Source: Sorangium cellulosum
Lineage (GTDB): Bacteria > Myxococcota_A > Polyangia > Polyangiales > Polyangiaceae
Reading direction: 5' to 3'
DNA length: 64,000 bases
Assembly: GCF_004135735.1 (NCBI RefSeq)
Contig: NZ_CP012670.1
Coordinates: 6,402,501-6,466,500, forward strand
The number at the start of each line of letters is the position of its first letter. The first letter of the stretch is position 1. This document shows, in pieces, positions 24,736-33,652 of this stretch. The translations under genes and the position numbers were made by a program. The notes beneath the pieces are model-generated. The model made no database searches. It was not told the origin of the DNA and saw only the letters and a list, made by a program, of their open reading frames with translations.

Positions 24736-25392
24736 GTGCGCACCGTGCTCGTGGCCCTGCTCCCGCTGCTCGCGGCCTGCGCGCGCCCGGACGCCGCGCC
24801 GACCGACGACGCCGGCAGCCATCCCCCCTCGACGGGAGACGTCGCCGCGCCCCCCGGCGAGCCCAGCGCCCACCACCCGCCCGCCGGGGCGCCGGCCGTG
24901 AGCGCCGCCGAGCCGGAGGCGCTCGCGGAGCTCCTGGCCGCCGCGCGGGGAGCAGCGCCGGCGCCAGGCGACGGCGCGACCGCCGCGAAGATCGGCACGA
25001 GCACCGGCGTGCCGGCGCCCTCCGCGAGCCAGGGCCCGCCCGAGCCGGCCCCGCGGCCGCGCGTCGAGGTCGGCGCGCCGCTGTCGCAGCGCGACATGTC
25101 GAGCCCGGCCATCGAGAAGGCGGCGCGGGCGCAGCTCTACTGGAGCCTCGTGCAGCGATGTCGCGGCCCCGACGGGGAGATGCTGCCGCCCGACGCGATC
25201 CGGGTGGAGTTCAACGTCGACGCCGAGGGGTACATCGTGGTGCCGACCATCATCGGGAGCGCGGCCGATCCCCGCCACGACGAGGCGGCCACGTGCATGC
25301 GGCGAGAGCTGTCCGGGTCGGCCTTCCGCGCGCCGCCCGGCGCTCGAGGGCTGCCGACCCGGGTGAGCGCGACCGTCCCATCGGTGGATTGA
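24736..25392 (+). CDS. Lipoprotein with TonB-C/AgmX-like C-terminal domain
   Basis: 218 residues from GTG 24736, which gives a very short signal peptide VRTVLVALLPLLAAC with lipobox LAAC. A Pro/Ala/Gly-rich linker covers ~18-110. The C-terminal ~100 residues (VEFNVDAEGYIVVPTIIGSAA, then HDEAATCMRRELSGSAFRAPPG) have the spacing of TonB-C/AgmX-PglI C-terminal modules of deltaproteobacterial envelope proteins, with a Cys in place. Its role is unknown. Confidence 0.65.
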   Translation: MRTVLVALLPLLAACARPDAAPTDDAGSHPPSTGDVAAPPGEPSAHHPPAGAPAVSAAEPEALAELLAAARGAAPAPGDGATAAKIGTSTGVPAPSASQGPPEPAPRPRVEVGAPLSQRDMSSPAIEKAARAQLYWSLVQRCRGPDGEMLPPDAIRVEFNVDAEGYIVVPTIIGSAADPRHDEAATCMRRELSGSAFRAPPGARGLPTRVSATVPSVD

Positions 25393-25400
25393 CCCGGGGG

Positions 25401-25490
25401 AGGCCGGCGGACACGCCGCGAGGCCGGCGGACACGCCGCGAGGCCGGCGGACACGCCGCGAGGCCGGCGGACACGCCGCGAGGCCGGCGC
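25401..25490. repeat. 20-bp tandem repeat, 4.5 copies
   Basis: AGGCCGGCGGACACGCCGCG occurs four times without change at 25401-25480, followed by half a copy. It separates the convergent lipoprotein and phosphatase genes. No function is apparent. Confidence 0.9.
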
Positions 25491-25525
25491 CGGCGCCGAC
25501 AGGGGCGAGGGCCGCCGCGAGGGCG

Positions 25526-28045
25526 CTACGCGGGCGCGCGGTACCTCGCCACGACGAGCGTGATGTCGTCGTCCGGGCTCGAGCGCCAGCCCTCGATCTC
25601 GCCCAGGATCCGGTCGCGGATCACGTCGACGGGCGCGGCCTGCGCGGCCTCGATCGCGGCGCAGAGGCGCGCCGGCCCGAACGGCTCGCCCTGGGCGTCG
25701 CGCGCCTCGGTCACGCCGTCGCTGTAGAGCACGAGGACGTCCCCGTCCTCCAGGACGAGCTCGTCGTCTCGCGTCAGCGCGTCGATGGCGGGCCGCGCGC
25801 CGATGAGGGCGCCCGCGCTCGGGATGCGCGCGCAGCGCCCGGTGCGCGCGGAGCAGACGAGGAGGCCCTCGTGCGCGCCGGCGAACGTCACCCGGCCGCC
25901 GCGCTCGTAGCGCAGGAGGAGGAGCGTCGCGTGCTCGTCCCGCTCCATGCGGGTGCGGACGTTCTTGTACACCGCGGCGTTCAGCGCGATGAGGATCCCG
26001 CGCGGGCTCTCGGCGAGCCCGCTGCGCGCCATCACCGAGACCATGCTCTGGATCATCAGCAGGATGAGCCCCGCCGCGAGCCCGCGCCCCGCGACGCCGC
26101 CGATCCCGAGCCAGCCGCCGCCGGGCGTCGCGATGACGTCGTAGTAGTCGCCGCCGACCTCGGCCGCGGGCTTCATGATCGCGCCGAGCTCGAGCCCCTC
26201 GACGTCGAGCCGCTCCGGCACGAGCGACGTCTGGATCCGCGCCGCGACGCGGCTCTCCTCGCGGACCTTCTCCTGCTCCAGCCGCTCGCGCAGCTCCACC
26301 TGCCGCACGACCTCCCGGTGCAGCGCCGCGCCCTGCATCGCGGCGCCGAGCTGGAGGCGCAAGGCGTCGTAGATCATCTCGTTCGCCCGGCTGTCCAGCA
26401 CCGCGACGCCGAACTTCTCGACCTCGCCGGACGCGACCGGGAACGCGATCGCGCTCCAGCGCCCCACGCCGCGCAAGAACCCCGGGGGCGCGAGGTGGCG
26501 GGCCGGGAAGCGCGCGGGCGGCGGCTCCACCTCGCGGCCCTCCTCCATCAGGAAGAACGACCTCATCATGGTGCGCTGCGGGTTGTCGAAGAGCGACACG
26601 GCGACGCGCGAGAACTGCATCCTCGGCAGCTCCTCCGCGAGCATCGACCGGAGCACGGGCAGGCTCAGGCACGTCGAGAAGCCCCTCGATCCGTAGCTGA
26701 GCTCGACCGAGGCGAGCTCCACCCTGAGCCGCTGCTCCCCCTCGGCGTGCACGGACGCGCTCCCGACGAGGATCCGGGCCGCGTGCCAGATCGGCTCCAG
26801 GGCCTCGTTCACGGCGGCGTCGCCCTCGCGCTCGATCGGCCTGTAGAGCGCCGCGCGCAGGAGCGAGATGACGGCCTGGAACTGCTCGAGGAGCACCCCC
26901 TCGCGGCGCGCGACGTCGAGGAGCGCCTCGAGCGCGCGCAGGAAGCGGCCCGCCTCGCCCGCGAGCTCCGCCTCGAGCGCCGACAGCAGCGCGCCCGCCC
27001 AGCCCTCGAGCGAGCCCGCCGGGACCGTGACGGCCCGCTTGAGCGAGAGCTCCAGGGCCGCCCGCGCGCCCGCGGACGAGCGCGGCCCGCGCGGCCCGGC
27101 GAGGTCCGAGGGCCCGCGCGACGCGCGCCCCTCGTGCCCGCAGCCGCACGACTCGCGGCGCGTGAGATCGACCTCCACGAGCCGGAGCTCCGGGGCGGCC
27201 TCGCCCGCGACCATGCGCACGACCGTCTCCAGGGCGAGCTCCCCGAGCCGCTTGGTCGGCTGGCGGACCGTGGTCAGCGACGGCTTCGCGAAGCGCGCGA
27301 CGCCGACGTCGTCGAAGCCGCACACGAGGACGTCCTCCGGGACGCGGAGCCCCTGCGCCTTGAGCTGCTCGATCGCGCCGAGCGCCATCCTGTCGTTGGC
27401 GGCGGCGACCGCGTCGAGCTCGGCCCCGCGCGAGAGGATCTCGCTCATGGCGCGGCGCCCGCTGTCGATCGAGAACTCGCCGAACGCGAAGAGGCGCTCG
27501 TCGAGCGGGATCGACCGCGCCGCGAGCGCCTCCCTGTGGGCCCGGGCGCGGAGCTGCGCCTCCTCGTTGTTGGCCGGCCCGCTGATGTACGCGATCCGCC
27601 GGCGCCCGTGGTCGTCGGCCATGTGCGCGACCGAGAGCTCGCTGCCGAGGGCGTTGTCGATCATGAGGCTCGGGACGCCCTCGACCGCCATGCCGATGCT
27701 GCAGACGGGCAACGGCGCGTAAGACCGGCAGAACGCGCGCGTGGCCTCGATGCCGACGTGGTGGCAGAGCGTCGACGACGCGATGATGATGCCGTCGACC
27801 ATCTCCGCGCCGATGAGGCGGTAGAGATCGTTCCAGGCGGCGCCCTCCTTCCCGCCGGGGGCGAGGAGCTCGCCGAACGCGAACGCGATCAGGAGGTTGA
27901 CGTCCTGCGCCTGGGCCGCGCGCTCGACGCCGGCGCGCACCTCCGACTGGTAGTCGCCCACCACGTTGTTCATCAGGAGGGCGATCGTCGGGCGCACCCG
28001 CCCGGAGCTGTCCGCGACCCCTCGCGCTCCCCTCGCGCGGCTCAT
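25526..28045 (-). CDS. LacI-type sensor fused to SpoIIE/PP2C phosphatase, copy 1 (atypical active site)
   Basis: 839 residues. Residues ~18-290 are a periplasmic-binding/LacI effector domain without the HTH (IALLMNNVVGDYQSEV, HHVGIEATRAF, ISGPANNEEA, VCGFDDVGVARFAKPSLTTV), ending in the RRESCGCG motif. A ~300-residue linker follows, then a SpoIIE-type PP2C domain (~610-838) with GGDYYDV, VLYSDGVTEA and DDITLVV. The motif that should read IGDVxGHG is IGGVAGRG near residue 648, so a metal-binding Asp is missing. RsbU-like role: dephosphorylating the STAS protein encoded upstream, if active. The gap to the STAS gene is 210 bp. Confidence 0.9.
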   Translation of the reverse strand: MSRARGARGVADSSGRVRPTIALLMNNVVGDYQSEVRAGVERAAQAQDVNLLIAFAFGELLAPGGKEGAAWNDLYRLIGAEMVDGIIIASSTLCHHVGIEATRAFCRSYAPLPVCSIGMAVEGVPSLMIDNALGSELSVAHMADDHGRRRIAYISGPANNEEAQLRARAHREALAARSIPLDERLFAFGEFSIDSGRRAMSEILSRGAELDAVAAANDRMALGAIEQLKAQGLRVPEDVLVCGFDDVGVARFAKPSLTTVRQPTKRLGELALETVVRMVAGEAAPELRLVEVDLTRRESCGCGHEGRASRGPSDLAGPRGPRSSAGARAALELSLKRAVTVPAGSLEGWAGALLSALEAELAGEAGRFLRALEALLDVARREGVLLEQFQAVISLLRAALYRPIEREGDAAVNEALEPIWHAARILVGSASVHAEGEQRLRVELASVELSYGSRGFSTCLSLPVLRSMLAEELPRMQFSRVAVSLFDNPQRTMMRSFFLMEEGREVEPPPARFPARHLAPPGFLRGVGRWSAIAFPVASGEVEKFGVAVLDSRANEMIYDALRLQLGAAMQGAALHREVVRQVELRERLEQEKVREESRVAARIQTSLVPERLDVEGLELGAIMKPAAEVGGDYYDVIATPGGGWLGIGGVAGRGLAAGLILLMIQSMVSVMARSGLAESPRGILIALNAAVYKNVRTRMERDEHATLLLLRYERGGRVTFAGAHEGLLVCSARTGRCARIPSAGALIGARPAIDALTRDDELVLEDGDVLVLYSDGVTEARDAQGEPFGPARLCAAIEAAQAAPVDVIRDRILGEIEGWRSSPDDDITLVVARYRAPA

Positions 28046-28255
28046 CGATCCCGGCCCACGCTCGATCCGGCGCCGTCGCCCGCCGCTCGCCTGGACCCGG
28101 CACCATGGGGAGGCAGGGAGTGGCGACCAGCGCTGGCCCTCATGACGTGATCGCCATACCAGCGCGCGTGGCCCCGGGCCAGCCCCAACTCCCGTGCTCG
28201 AGGCCGCTCCCCCGGCGCTCCCCCCGTCCTATGGCCATGGCCTGTCGCGCTCGGG

Positions 28256-28633
28256 TCAGACGTCCTCGATCGAGACCAGCTCCGGCGACATCCGCTCGAG
28301 CGCCGTCAGGCTCCGGCGCTGCCACCCGAGCCTCGCGTCCGTGATGAACCGGATCTTGCTCTTGACGCCCTGGCTGGCGAGGCCGCCGATGAAGCTGACG
28401 AACGCCTTGAGGCAGCTCGAGTTCAAGAAGTAAAGGGCCTTCACGTCGAGCTCGATGGCGCGGAGGGAGCGGCCGATCACCTCTCCCTGGAGCGTCTTGA
28501 GGTAGGCGCCGAGCGGCCCGGCCGCCGCCATGTCGCCCGTCCCGGTGAGCTTGACGACGAGCCGATCGTCCCTCAGGGCCGCCTCGATGCCGAAGCTGTC
28601 GGTGACGACAGGCTCAACCTTGAAGCTGCTCAT
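28256..28633 (-). CDS. STAS-domain anti-anti-sigma factor-like protein, copy 1
   Basis: 125 residues. Begins MSSFKVEPVV and carries the core VVKLTGTGDMAAAGPL, IELDVKALYFLNSSCLKAFVSFI. The Ser pair in LNSSCLK is where RsbV/SpoIIAA proteins are phosphorylated. Its ATG lies inside the end of the HATPase gene (20-bp overlap), so the two are co-translated. It is the expected substrate of the partner kinase and of the downstream PP2C protein. Confidence 0.82.
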   Translation of the reverse strand: MSSFKVEPVVTDSFGIEAALRDDRLVVKLTGTGDMAAAGPLGAYLKTLQGEVIGRSLRAIELDVKALYFLNSSCLKAFVSFIGGLASQGVKSKIRFITDARLGWQRRSLTALERMSPELVSIEDV

Positions 28634-29150
28634 CCGCCCTCCACCTCTCGACCGGCGCGTGCGCGATGATCGTCAGATGATTGCCCTCGATCGTGTAGTC
28701 CATGTCGAGCCCGCCCTCGGCGCGCACCCGCGCGAGGCCCAGCCCCGATACCCCTTCTATCATCGCCGTCTCGCTGATGAGCTCGTCGTAGTGTTTCACC
28801 GGATCGCTCGCCGTCTTCAGCTCCCAGAGCCGCCTCTCCACCTCGCGCAGCCGCTCGGGCGACGCCTCGTTGCGCGCGCAGATCTTCATGACGCACGCGC
28901 GCTCGTCCGCCTCTTCCAGCGCGAGCTCGAGGCTGACGCGCGGGCCGCTGGAGTACTTGATGATGTTCTCCGCGAGCTCATGCGCCGCCATGTAGAAGCG
29001 CGAGCTCACATTCGCGTCGTCCAGCACCATGCTGCAGAAGCTGGACACGAGCCGCAGCACGGAGTTGGCCATCCGCTCGCTCGGAAAGAAGGTGATGCAC
29101 AGGAACAGTGAGCCGCTCTGCCCGCTCTGGCACGGTTGGGACGCTGGCAC
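28614..29150 (-). CDS. RsbW-like HATPase, copy 1
   Basis: 178 residues from GTG 29150, a start conserved with copy 2. N-box AAHELAENIIKYS near 60 and the G2-like SGLGLARVRAEGG near 140 are visible. The classical DxGxG ADP-contact motif is not, so this is a divergent member of the HATPase anti-sigma kinase group. The middle (RNEASPERLREVERRL) is nearly identical to copy 2. Expected role is to bind or phosphorylate the STAS partner. A conserved upstream frame overlaps its start. Confidence 0.75.
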   Translation of the reverse strand: MPASQPCQSGQSGSLFLCITFFPSERMANSVLRLVSSFCSMVLDDANVSSRFYMAAHELAENIIKYSSGPRVSLELALEEADERACVMKICARNEASPERLREVERRLWELKTASDPVKHYDELISETAMIEGVSGLGLARVRAEGGLDMDYTIEGNHLTIIAHAPVERWRADEQLQG

Positions 29151-29221
29151 GATGGGGAGAGGTTACGTCTTTCTTGAACCGGATCCAATCCCTTCGCGTG
29201 CGGGACATACGTGGCGTTCAT
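29151..29221 (-). promoter_or_regulatory. Conserved leader with possible upstream ORF, module 1
   Basis: An ATG at 29221 opens a frame 71 bases ahead of the HATPase GTG, in a different frame from it and continuing to 29006. The first codons read MNATYVPHAKGLDPVQERR and align without gaps to the same position in module 2, with several synonymous changes. This could be a translated leader or simply a conserved promoter. Confidence 0.4.
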
Positions 29222-29323
29222 GTAGGCGCGCGAGAGGCCTAGAGCTCCCAGAGCGCATGTTCACCCTGCCACCCCCGCTCGCTTGCCGCGCCGCGGCGCG
29301 CCGCGCGGAGGCGGCCTCGGCCG

Positions 29324-31798
29324 CTACCGGGGCGCGTGATACCTCGCCACCACGACGGTGATGTCGTCGTCCGGGCTCGGGCACCAGCCCTCGACCTCAC
29401 CCAGTATCCGGCGCAGGATCGCGTCGACCGGCGCGGCCTGGACAGCCTCGATCGTGGCGCAGAGCCGCTCCAGGCCGAACTGCTCCCGATGCGCGTTGCG
29501 CGCCTCGGTCACGCCGTCGCTGTAAAGCACGAGGACGTCTCCGTCCTCCAGGACGAACTCGGCGTCTCGCGTCATCGCGTCAATGGCGGGCAGCGCGCCG
29601 ATGAACACACCCGTGCTCTGGATGCACACACAGCGTCGGGTGCGCGCTGAACAGACGATGATGTCATCGTGAGCGCCCGCGAACGTCACTCGCCCGCCAC
29701 GCTCGTAGCGCAGGAGGAGGAGCGTCGCGTGCTCGTCCCGCCGCAGGCGGCTGCGGACATTCTCGTACATCGCCGCGTTCACCGCGCAGAGGATCCCGGC
29801 GGGGCTGGCCTCCGGCTCGCTGCGCGCGAGGGCCGAGACCATGCTCTGGATCATCAGCATGAGAATGCCCGCCGCGAGGCCGTGCCCCGCGACATCGCCG
29901 ATCCCGAGCCACCCGCCCCCGCGCGTCGCGAGCACGTCGTAGTAGTCGCCGCCGACGTCGGCGGCGGGCTTCATGGCGGCGCAGAGCTCGAGCCCGTCGA
30001 TCTCGAGCTGCGCCGGGACCAGCGTGGTCTGGATGCGCGCCGCGACCGCGCTCTCCTGGCGGACCTTCTCCTGCTCCAGCCGCTCGCGCAGCTCCACCTG
30101 CCGCACGACCTCCCAGTGCAGCGCGGCGGCCTTGATCGCCGAGCCGAGCTGGAGGCGCAGCGCGTCGTAGTTCATCTCGTTCGCCCCGCCGTCGAGCACC
30201 GCGACGCCGAACTTCTCCGCGTCGCCGAAGGCGACCGGGAGCGCGATCGCGCTCCTGCGCTCGGGGCCCCACAGGAACCCTCCGGGCGCGAGGAGGCGGG
30301 CCGGGAAGCGCGCGGGCGGCGGCTCCACCTCGCGGCCGTCCGCCATCAGGAACAGCGGCTTCATCGTGGTGCGCTGCGCGTCGTCGTAGAGCGACACGGC
30401 GACGCGCGAGAAGCGCATCCTCGGCAGCTCCTCGGCCAGCATCGACCGGAGCACCGGAAGGCTCAGGCACGTCGAGAAGCTCCGCGCGCTCCAGCTCAGG
30501 TAGAGCGAGGCGAGCTCCACGTCGAGCCGCCGCTGCCCCTCGGCGCGCACGGACGCGCTCCCGATGACGATGCGGGACGCGTGCCAGAGCCGCTCGAGCG
30601 CGCCCGCGGCGCTCCCGTCCCGGAGGTCCCCGGGGCGCGGCCGGAAGCGGTCGCGCAGCAGCGTGATCGCGCCCTGGAAGTGCTCCAGCACCGCGCCCTC
30701 GCGGTCGGCGGCGTCGAGCAGCGCCTCGAGCGCGCGCAGGAAGCGGCCCTCGTTGCCGGCGAGCTCCTCGTCGAGCGCCGAGAGCAGCGCGCCGGGCCAG
30801 CCCTCGAGCGAGCCGGCCGGCATCGGGACGCTCTTCTCGAGCAGGCGCGCGAGCGCCCCCCGCGCGTCCTCGAGCGAGGCCGCCTCGCGGCGCGCCGCCG
30901 CGCTCGGCGGCGCGCTCGCGGCCTCCACCTGGTCGCCGCAGCCGCAGGACTCGCGCCGCGTGAGCTCGACCGGGAAGTCGCTGCGCTCCGGGACGGCCTC
31001 GCCGTCGAGCATGCGCACGATGGTGTCGACGGCGCGCGCGCCGAGCCGCTTGATGGGCTGGTGGATGGTGGTCAGCGACGGCTTCGTGAACCGCGCGATC
31101 GCGGCGTCGTCGAAGCCGGCCACGAGGACGTCCCTCGGGACGCGGAGGCCGCGGGCCTCGAGCGCCTCGATCGCCCCGAGGGCCATGTTGTCGCTGGCGG
31201 CGATCACGGCGTCGAACTCGACGCCGCGGTCCAGGATCTCGCGCATGGCGGCGCGGCCGGAGTCGAGCGAGAACCCGCCGAAGGCGAAGAGGCGGCCGTC
31301 GAGGGGGATGGCCCGCGCCGCGAGCGCCCGCCGGTACGTGGCGGCGCGCACCGCCGCCTCCTCGTTGTCCGCCGGGCCGCCGATGTACGCGATCCGCCGG
31401 CGCCCGTGCTCGTCGACCATGTGCGCGACGGAGAGCTCGATCCCGAGGGCGTTGTCGACGACGAGGCTCGGGATGCCGTCGATCGCCATCCCGATGCTGC
31501 AGACGGGCAGCGGCGCGTACGACCTGCAGAACCGCTGCATGCCCTCGACGCCGACGTGGTGGCAGAGGGTCGCCGAGGCGACGATGATGCCGTCGACCGT
31601 CTCCCTGCCGATGAGCTGGTAGATGCTGTTCTGGGCGGCGCCGGTCGACCCGGGGCGGGCGAGCGTCTCTCCGAAGGCGAAGAGGAGGTTGACGTCGTGC
31701 GCCCTCGCGGCGCGCTCGACCCCGAAGTGCACCTCGGACTGGTACTCGCCGCGGACGTAGTCCATCAGGAGGGCGATCGTCCTGCGCTTCTTCGTCAC
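29324..31798 (-). CDS. LacI-type sensor fused to SpoIIE/PP2C phosphatase, copy 2 (intact motifs)
   Basis: 824 residues from GTG 31798 (VTKKRRTIALLMDYVRGEY), 17 bp after the STAS stop. The layout matches copy 1: LacI-type ligand domain (~5-280) ending RRESCGCG, linker, PP2C domain (~600-823). Here the active-site motifs are complete: GGDYYDV near 618, IGDVAGHG near 632, VLYSDGVTEA and DDITVVV. The expected activity is Mn/Mg-dependent dephosphorylation of the module's STAS protein when a small sugar-like ligand binds. The identity to copy 1 is high throughout, so a tandem duplication is clear. Confidence 0.92.
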   Translation of the reverse strand: MTKKRRTIALLMDYVRGEYQSEVHFGVERAARAHDVNLLFAFGETLARPGSTGAAQNSIYQLIGRETVDGIIVASATLCHHVGVEGMQRFCRSYAPLPVCSIGMAIDGIPSLVVDNALGIELSVAHMVDEHGRRRIAYIGGPADNEEAAVRAATYRRALAARAIPLDGRLFAFGGFSLDSGRAAMREILDRGVEFDAVIAASDNMALGAIEALEARGLRVPRDVLVAGFDDAAIARFTKPSLTTIHQPIKRLGARAVDTIVRMLDGEAVPERSDFPVELTRRESCGCGDQVEAASAPPSAAARREAASLEDARGALARLLEKSVPMPAGSLEGWPGALLSALDEELAGNEGRFLRALEALLDAADREGAVLEHFQGAITLLRDRFRPRPGDLRDGSAAGALERLWHASRIVIGSASVRAEGQRRLDVELASLYLSWSARSFSTCLSLPVLRSMLAEELPRMRFSRVAVSLYDDAQRTTMKPLFLMADGREVEPPPARFPARLLAPGGFLWGPERRSAIALPVAFGDAEKFGVAVLDGGANEMNYDALRLQLGSAIKAAALHWEVVRQVELRERLEQEKVRQESAVAARIQTTLVPAQLEIDGLELCAAMKPAADVGGDYYDVLATRGGGWLGIGDVAGHGLAAGILMLMIQSMVSALARSEPEASPAGILCAVNAAMYENVRSRLRRDEHATLLLLRYERGGRVTFAGAHDDIIVCSARTRRCVCIQSTGVFIGALPAIDAMTRDAEFVLEDGDVLVLYSDGVTEARNAHREQFGLERLCATIEAVQAAPVDAILRRILGEVEGWCPSPDDDITVVVARYHAPR

Positions 31799-31815
31799 GG
31801 CGCGCGGCCCTGGGA

Positions 31816-32193
31816 TCAGACGTCCTCGATCGAGACCAGCTCGGGCGACATGCGCTCGAGCGCCGTCAGGCTCCGGCGCTGCCACCCGAGCCTCGCGTCG
31901 GTGATGAACCGGATCTTGCACTTGATGCCCTGGTTCGCGAGGCCGCAGATGAAGCTGATGAACGCCTTCAGGCAGCTCGAGTTCAGGAAATACAGGGCCC
32001 GCACGTCGAACTCGACGGCGCTGGCGGAGAGGCGGATCACCTCCGTCTGGAGGCCCTTGAAATAGAGGGCGAGCGGCGCGGCCGCCGCCATGTCGCCCGT
32101 CCCGGTGAGCTTGATGACCAGGGTGTCGTCCCTCAGGGCCGGCACGATCCCGAAGCTGTCGGTGACGACGGACTCAACCCTCAAGCTGCTCAT
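31816..32193 (-). CDS. STAS-domain anti-anti-sigma factor-like protein, copy 2
   Basis: 125 residues, paralogous to the protein at 28256-28633 over its full length (MSSLRVESVVTDSFGI, LYFLNSSCLKAFISFICGL, C-terminal LERMSPELVSIEDV identical). The phosphorylatable Ser pair is kept. It overlaps the HATPase gene by 20 bp exactly as in module 1 and is followed 17 bp later by the phosphatase gene. Confidence 0.82.
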   Translation of the reverse strand: MSSLRVESVVTDSFGIVPALRDDTLVIKLTGTGDMAAAAPLALYFKGLQTEVIRLSASAVEFDVRALYFLNSSCLKAFISFICGLANQGIKCKIRFITDARLGWQRRSLTALERMSPELVSIEDV

Positions 32194-32698
32194 CTGCCCT
32201 CCATCTCTCCACCGGCGCGTGCGCGATGATCGTGAGCTCGTTTCCCTCGATCTTGTAGTCCACGTCGAGCCCGCCCTCGGCGCGCACGCGCGCGAGGCCC
32301 AGGCCCGACACCCCTTCTATCATCGCCGTCTCGCTGATGAGCTCGTCGTAGTGCTTCACGGGATCGCTCGCCGTCTTCAGCTCCAGGAGCCGCCGCTCCA
32401 CCTCGCGCAGCCGCTCCGGCGACGCCTCGTTTCGTGCACGTATCTTCATGATATAAGAGCTCTCGTTCTCCTCCAGCGCGAGCTCCAGGCTGACGCGCGG
32501 ACCTGTCGAGTACTTGGTGATGTTCTCGGCGAGCTCGTGCGCCGCCATGTAGAATCGCGAGCTCACGTTCGCGTCGTCCAGCACCATGCCGCAGAAGCTG
32601 GAGACCAGCCGAAGAACCGCGGAGGCCAGCCGCTCGCTCGGGAAGAAAGTGATGCAGAGGAACAGTGAGGCATTCTGGCTCGGCTCGGGTGCTGACAC
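32174..32698 (-). CDS. RsbW-like HATPase, copy 2
   Basis: 174 residues from GTG 32698, the position equivalent to the start in module 1. A much longer frame is open upstream to 33199 but has no similarity to copy 1. N-box AAHELAENITKYS and SGLGLARVRAEGG are kept, and a DxGxG box is again not evident. It heads the upstream module of the duplicated cluster. Confidence 0.75.
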   Translation of the reverse strand: MSAPEPSQNASLFLCITFFPSERLASAVLRLVSSFCGMVLDDANVSSRFYMAAHELAENITKYSTGPRVSLELALEENESSYIMKIRARNEASPERLREVERRLLELKTASDPVKHYDELISETAMIEGVSGLGLARVRAEGGLDVDYKIEGNELTIIAHAPVERWRADEQLEG

Positions 32699-32769
32699 GA
32701 TTGGAGCAGCGTACGTCGTTCCCGGACCGGAGCCAATCCCTTCTGCGCGGCGCGCCAGGTAGCGTCCAT
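32699..32769 (-). promoter_or_regulatory. Conserved leader with possible upstream ORF, module 2
   Basis: The counterpart of 29151-29221: ATG at 32769, again exactly 71 bases from the HATPase GTG, reading MDATWRAAQKGLAPVRERR. The shared AAGGGATTGG-N-TCCGGT block is identical apart from one base. Confidence 0.4.
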
Positions 32770-33652
32770 GTGGGTGACGCGGCGCTCCGCGGGCGCGGGC
32801 GCGGCCGCGCCGGCGCCGGGCGATCCGACGTGGGCGGCGAGAGGGCGCCTCTCGGGAGAGCGGCCCGGGGGTCGTGGGGCCGGGGAGACGGCGCGCGGCG
32901 AGATCGAAGGCGCGCGCGGCGGCGGGAGCGCGTCGAGCGGCGCGGCGGACATCGATGCTGGCCGGCGTCAGGCGTGTTCGCGCATCGAAGTGTGATCCAG
33001 GCAACGGCGGCAAAGCGGGGATGCTCAACCTCCCGCGCTCAAATTTCCGCGGCTTCTGATGCAGATCGATGGCCGGATCCATGGCGTGTAATATAGGCAA
33101 CGGCAACGATGTGACTCCGGCTTCACGGGACGGGTTGACGCGACGCATCGGTTCGTCAAGGGCGATCCGGCGATGCTCCGGAGGAGCGCTCGCGGACACC
33201 TCCGGGATCGTCGCGAACGTCCTCGCGTGTGCATGGGGAAGCTCGCCCGAGACGGACGTCGGGCGGAGATCACACTGCCTCTCGGCGCAGTGGAGAGAAG
33301 GGGGCCCGGTACTCCCTCCTCGACTTCAGCTCGGTCCTGCGTCGCGCCGCATGAACGCGCTCGCTCGGTTCATTCGGCACTCAGCCCGCTCCGCTCCCCC
33401 CGCGCAGGCCCCTCCGCTCTCCGTCGCCGTCGCCGTCGCTTCCTGCTTCATCGCGATGGGAGCAGGGAACCGCCACCGCGCGGACGGTCACGATACCGTT
33501 GGTCGGGAGCCTCCCCCCCGCCCGATCTTCGTCCGAGCACCGCTCGCGCGTCGCCATCGGTCCACTCGTGTCCCATAGGCGCGAAATCGACGCTTAGCCG
33601 CCGCGAGCGGCGTGCTGTGTGCGGCCCTCTTGCGCTCGAGTGGGAGCTCGGC
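32770..33652. other. Intergenic region upstream of the duplicated modules
   Basis: About 880 bases without a convincing gene. On the minus strand near 33085-33095 the sequence TATATT could be a -10 box for the module promoter, but no matching -35 is clear. 33290-33620 is moderately GC-rich with frames in all phases and no recognisable product. Confidence 0.35.

Noticed and set aside
31799..31921. N-terminal extension of sensor-phosphatase copy 2
   Set aside because: It would run through the end of the STAS gene in another frame. GTG 31798 directly follows the STAS stop and matches copy 1.
32699..33199. N-terminal extension of HATPase copy 2 to ATG/GTG at 33199
   Set aside because: The extension has no counterpart in copy 1, and the GTG at 32698 aligns with the copy-1 start.
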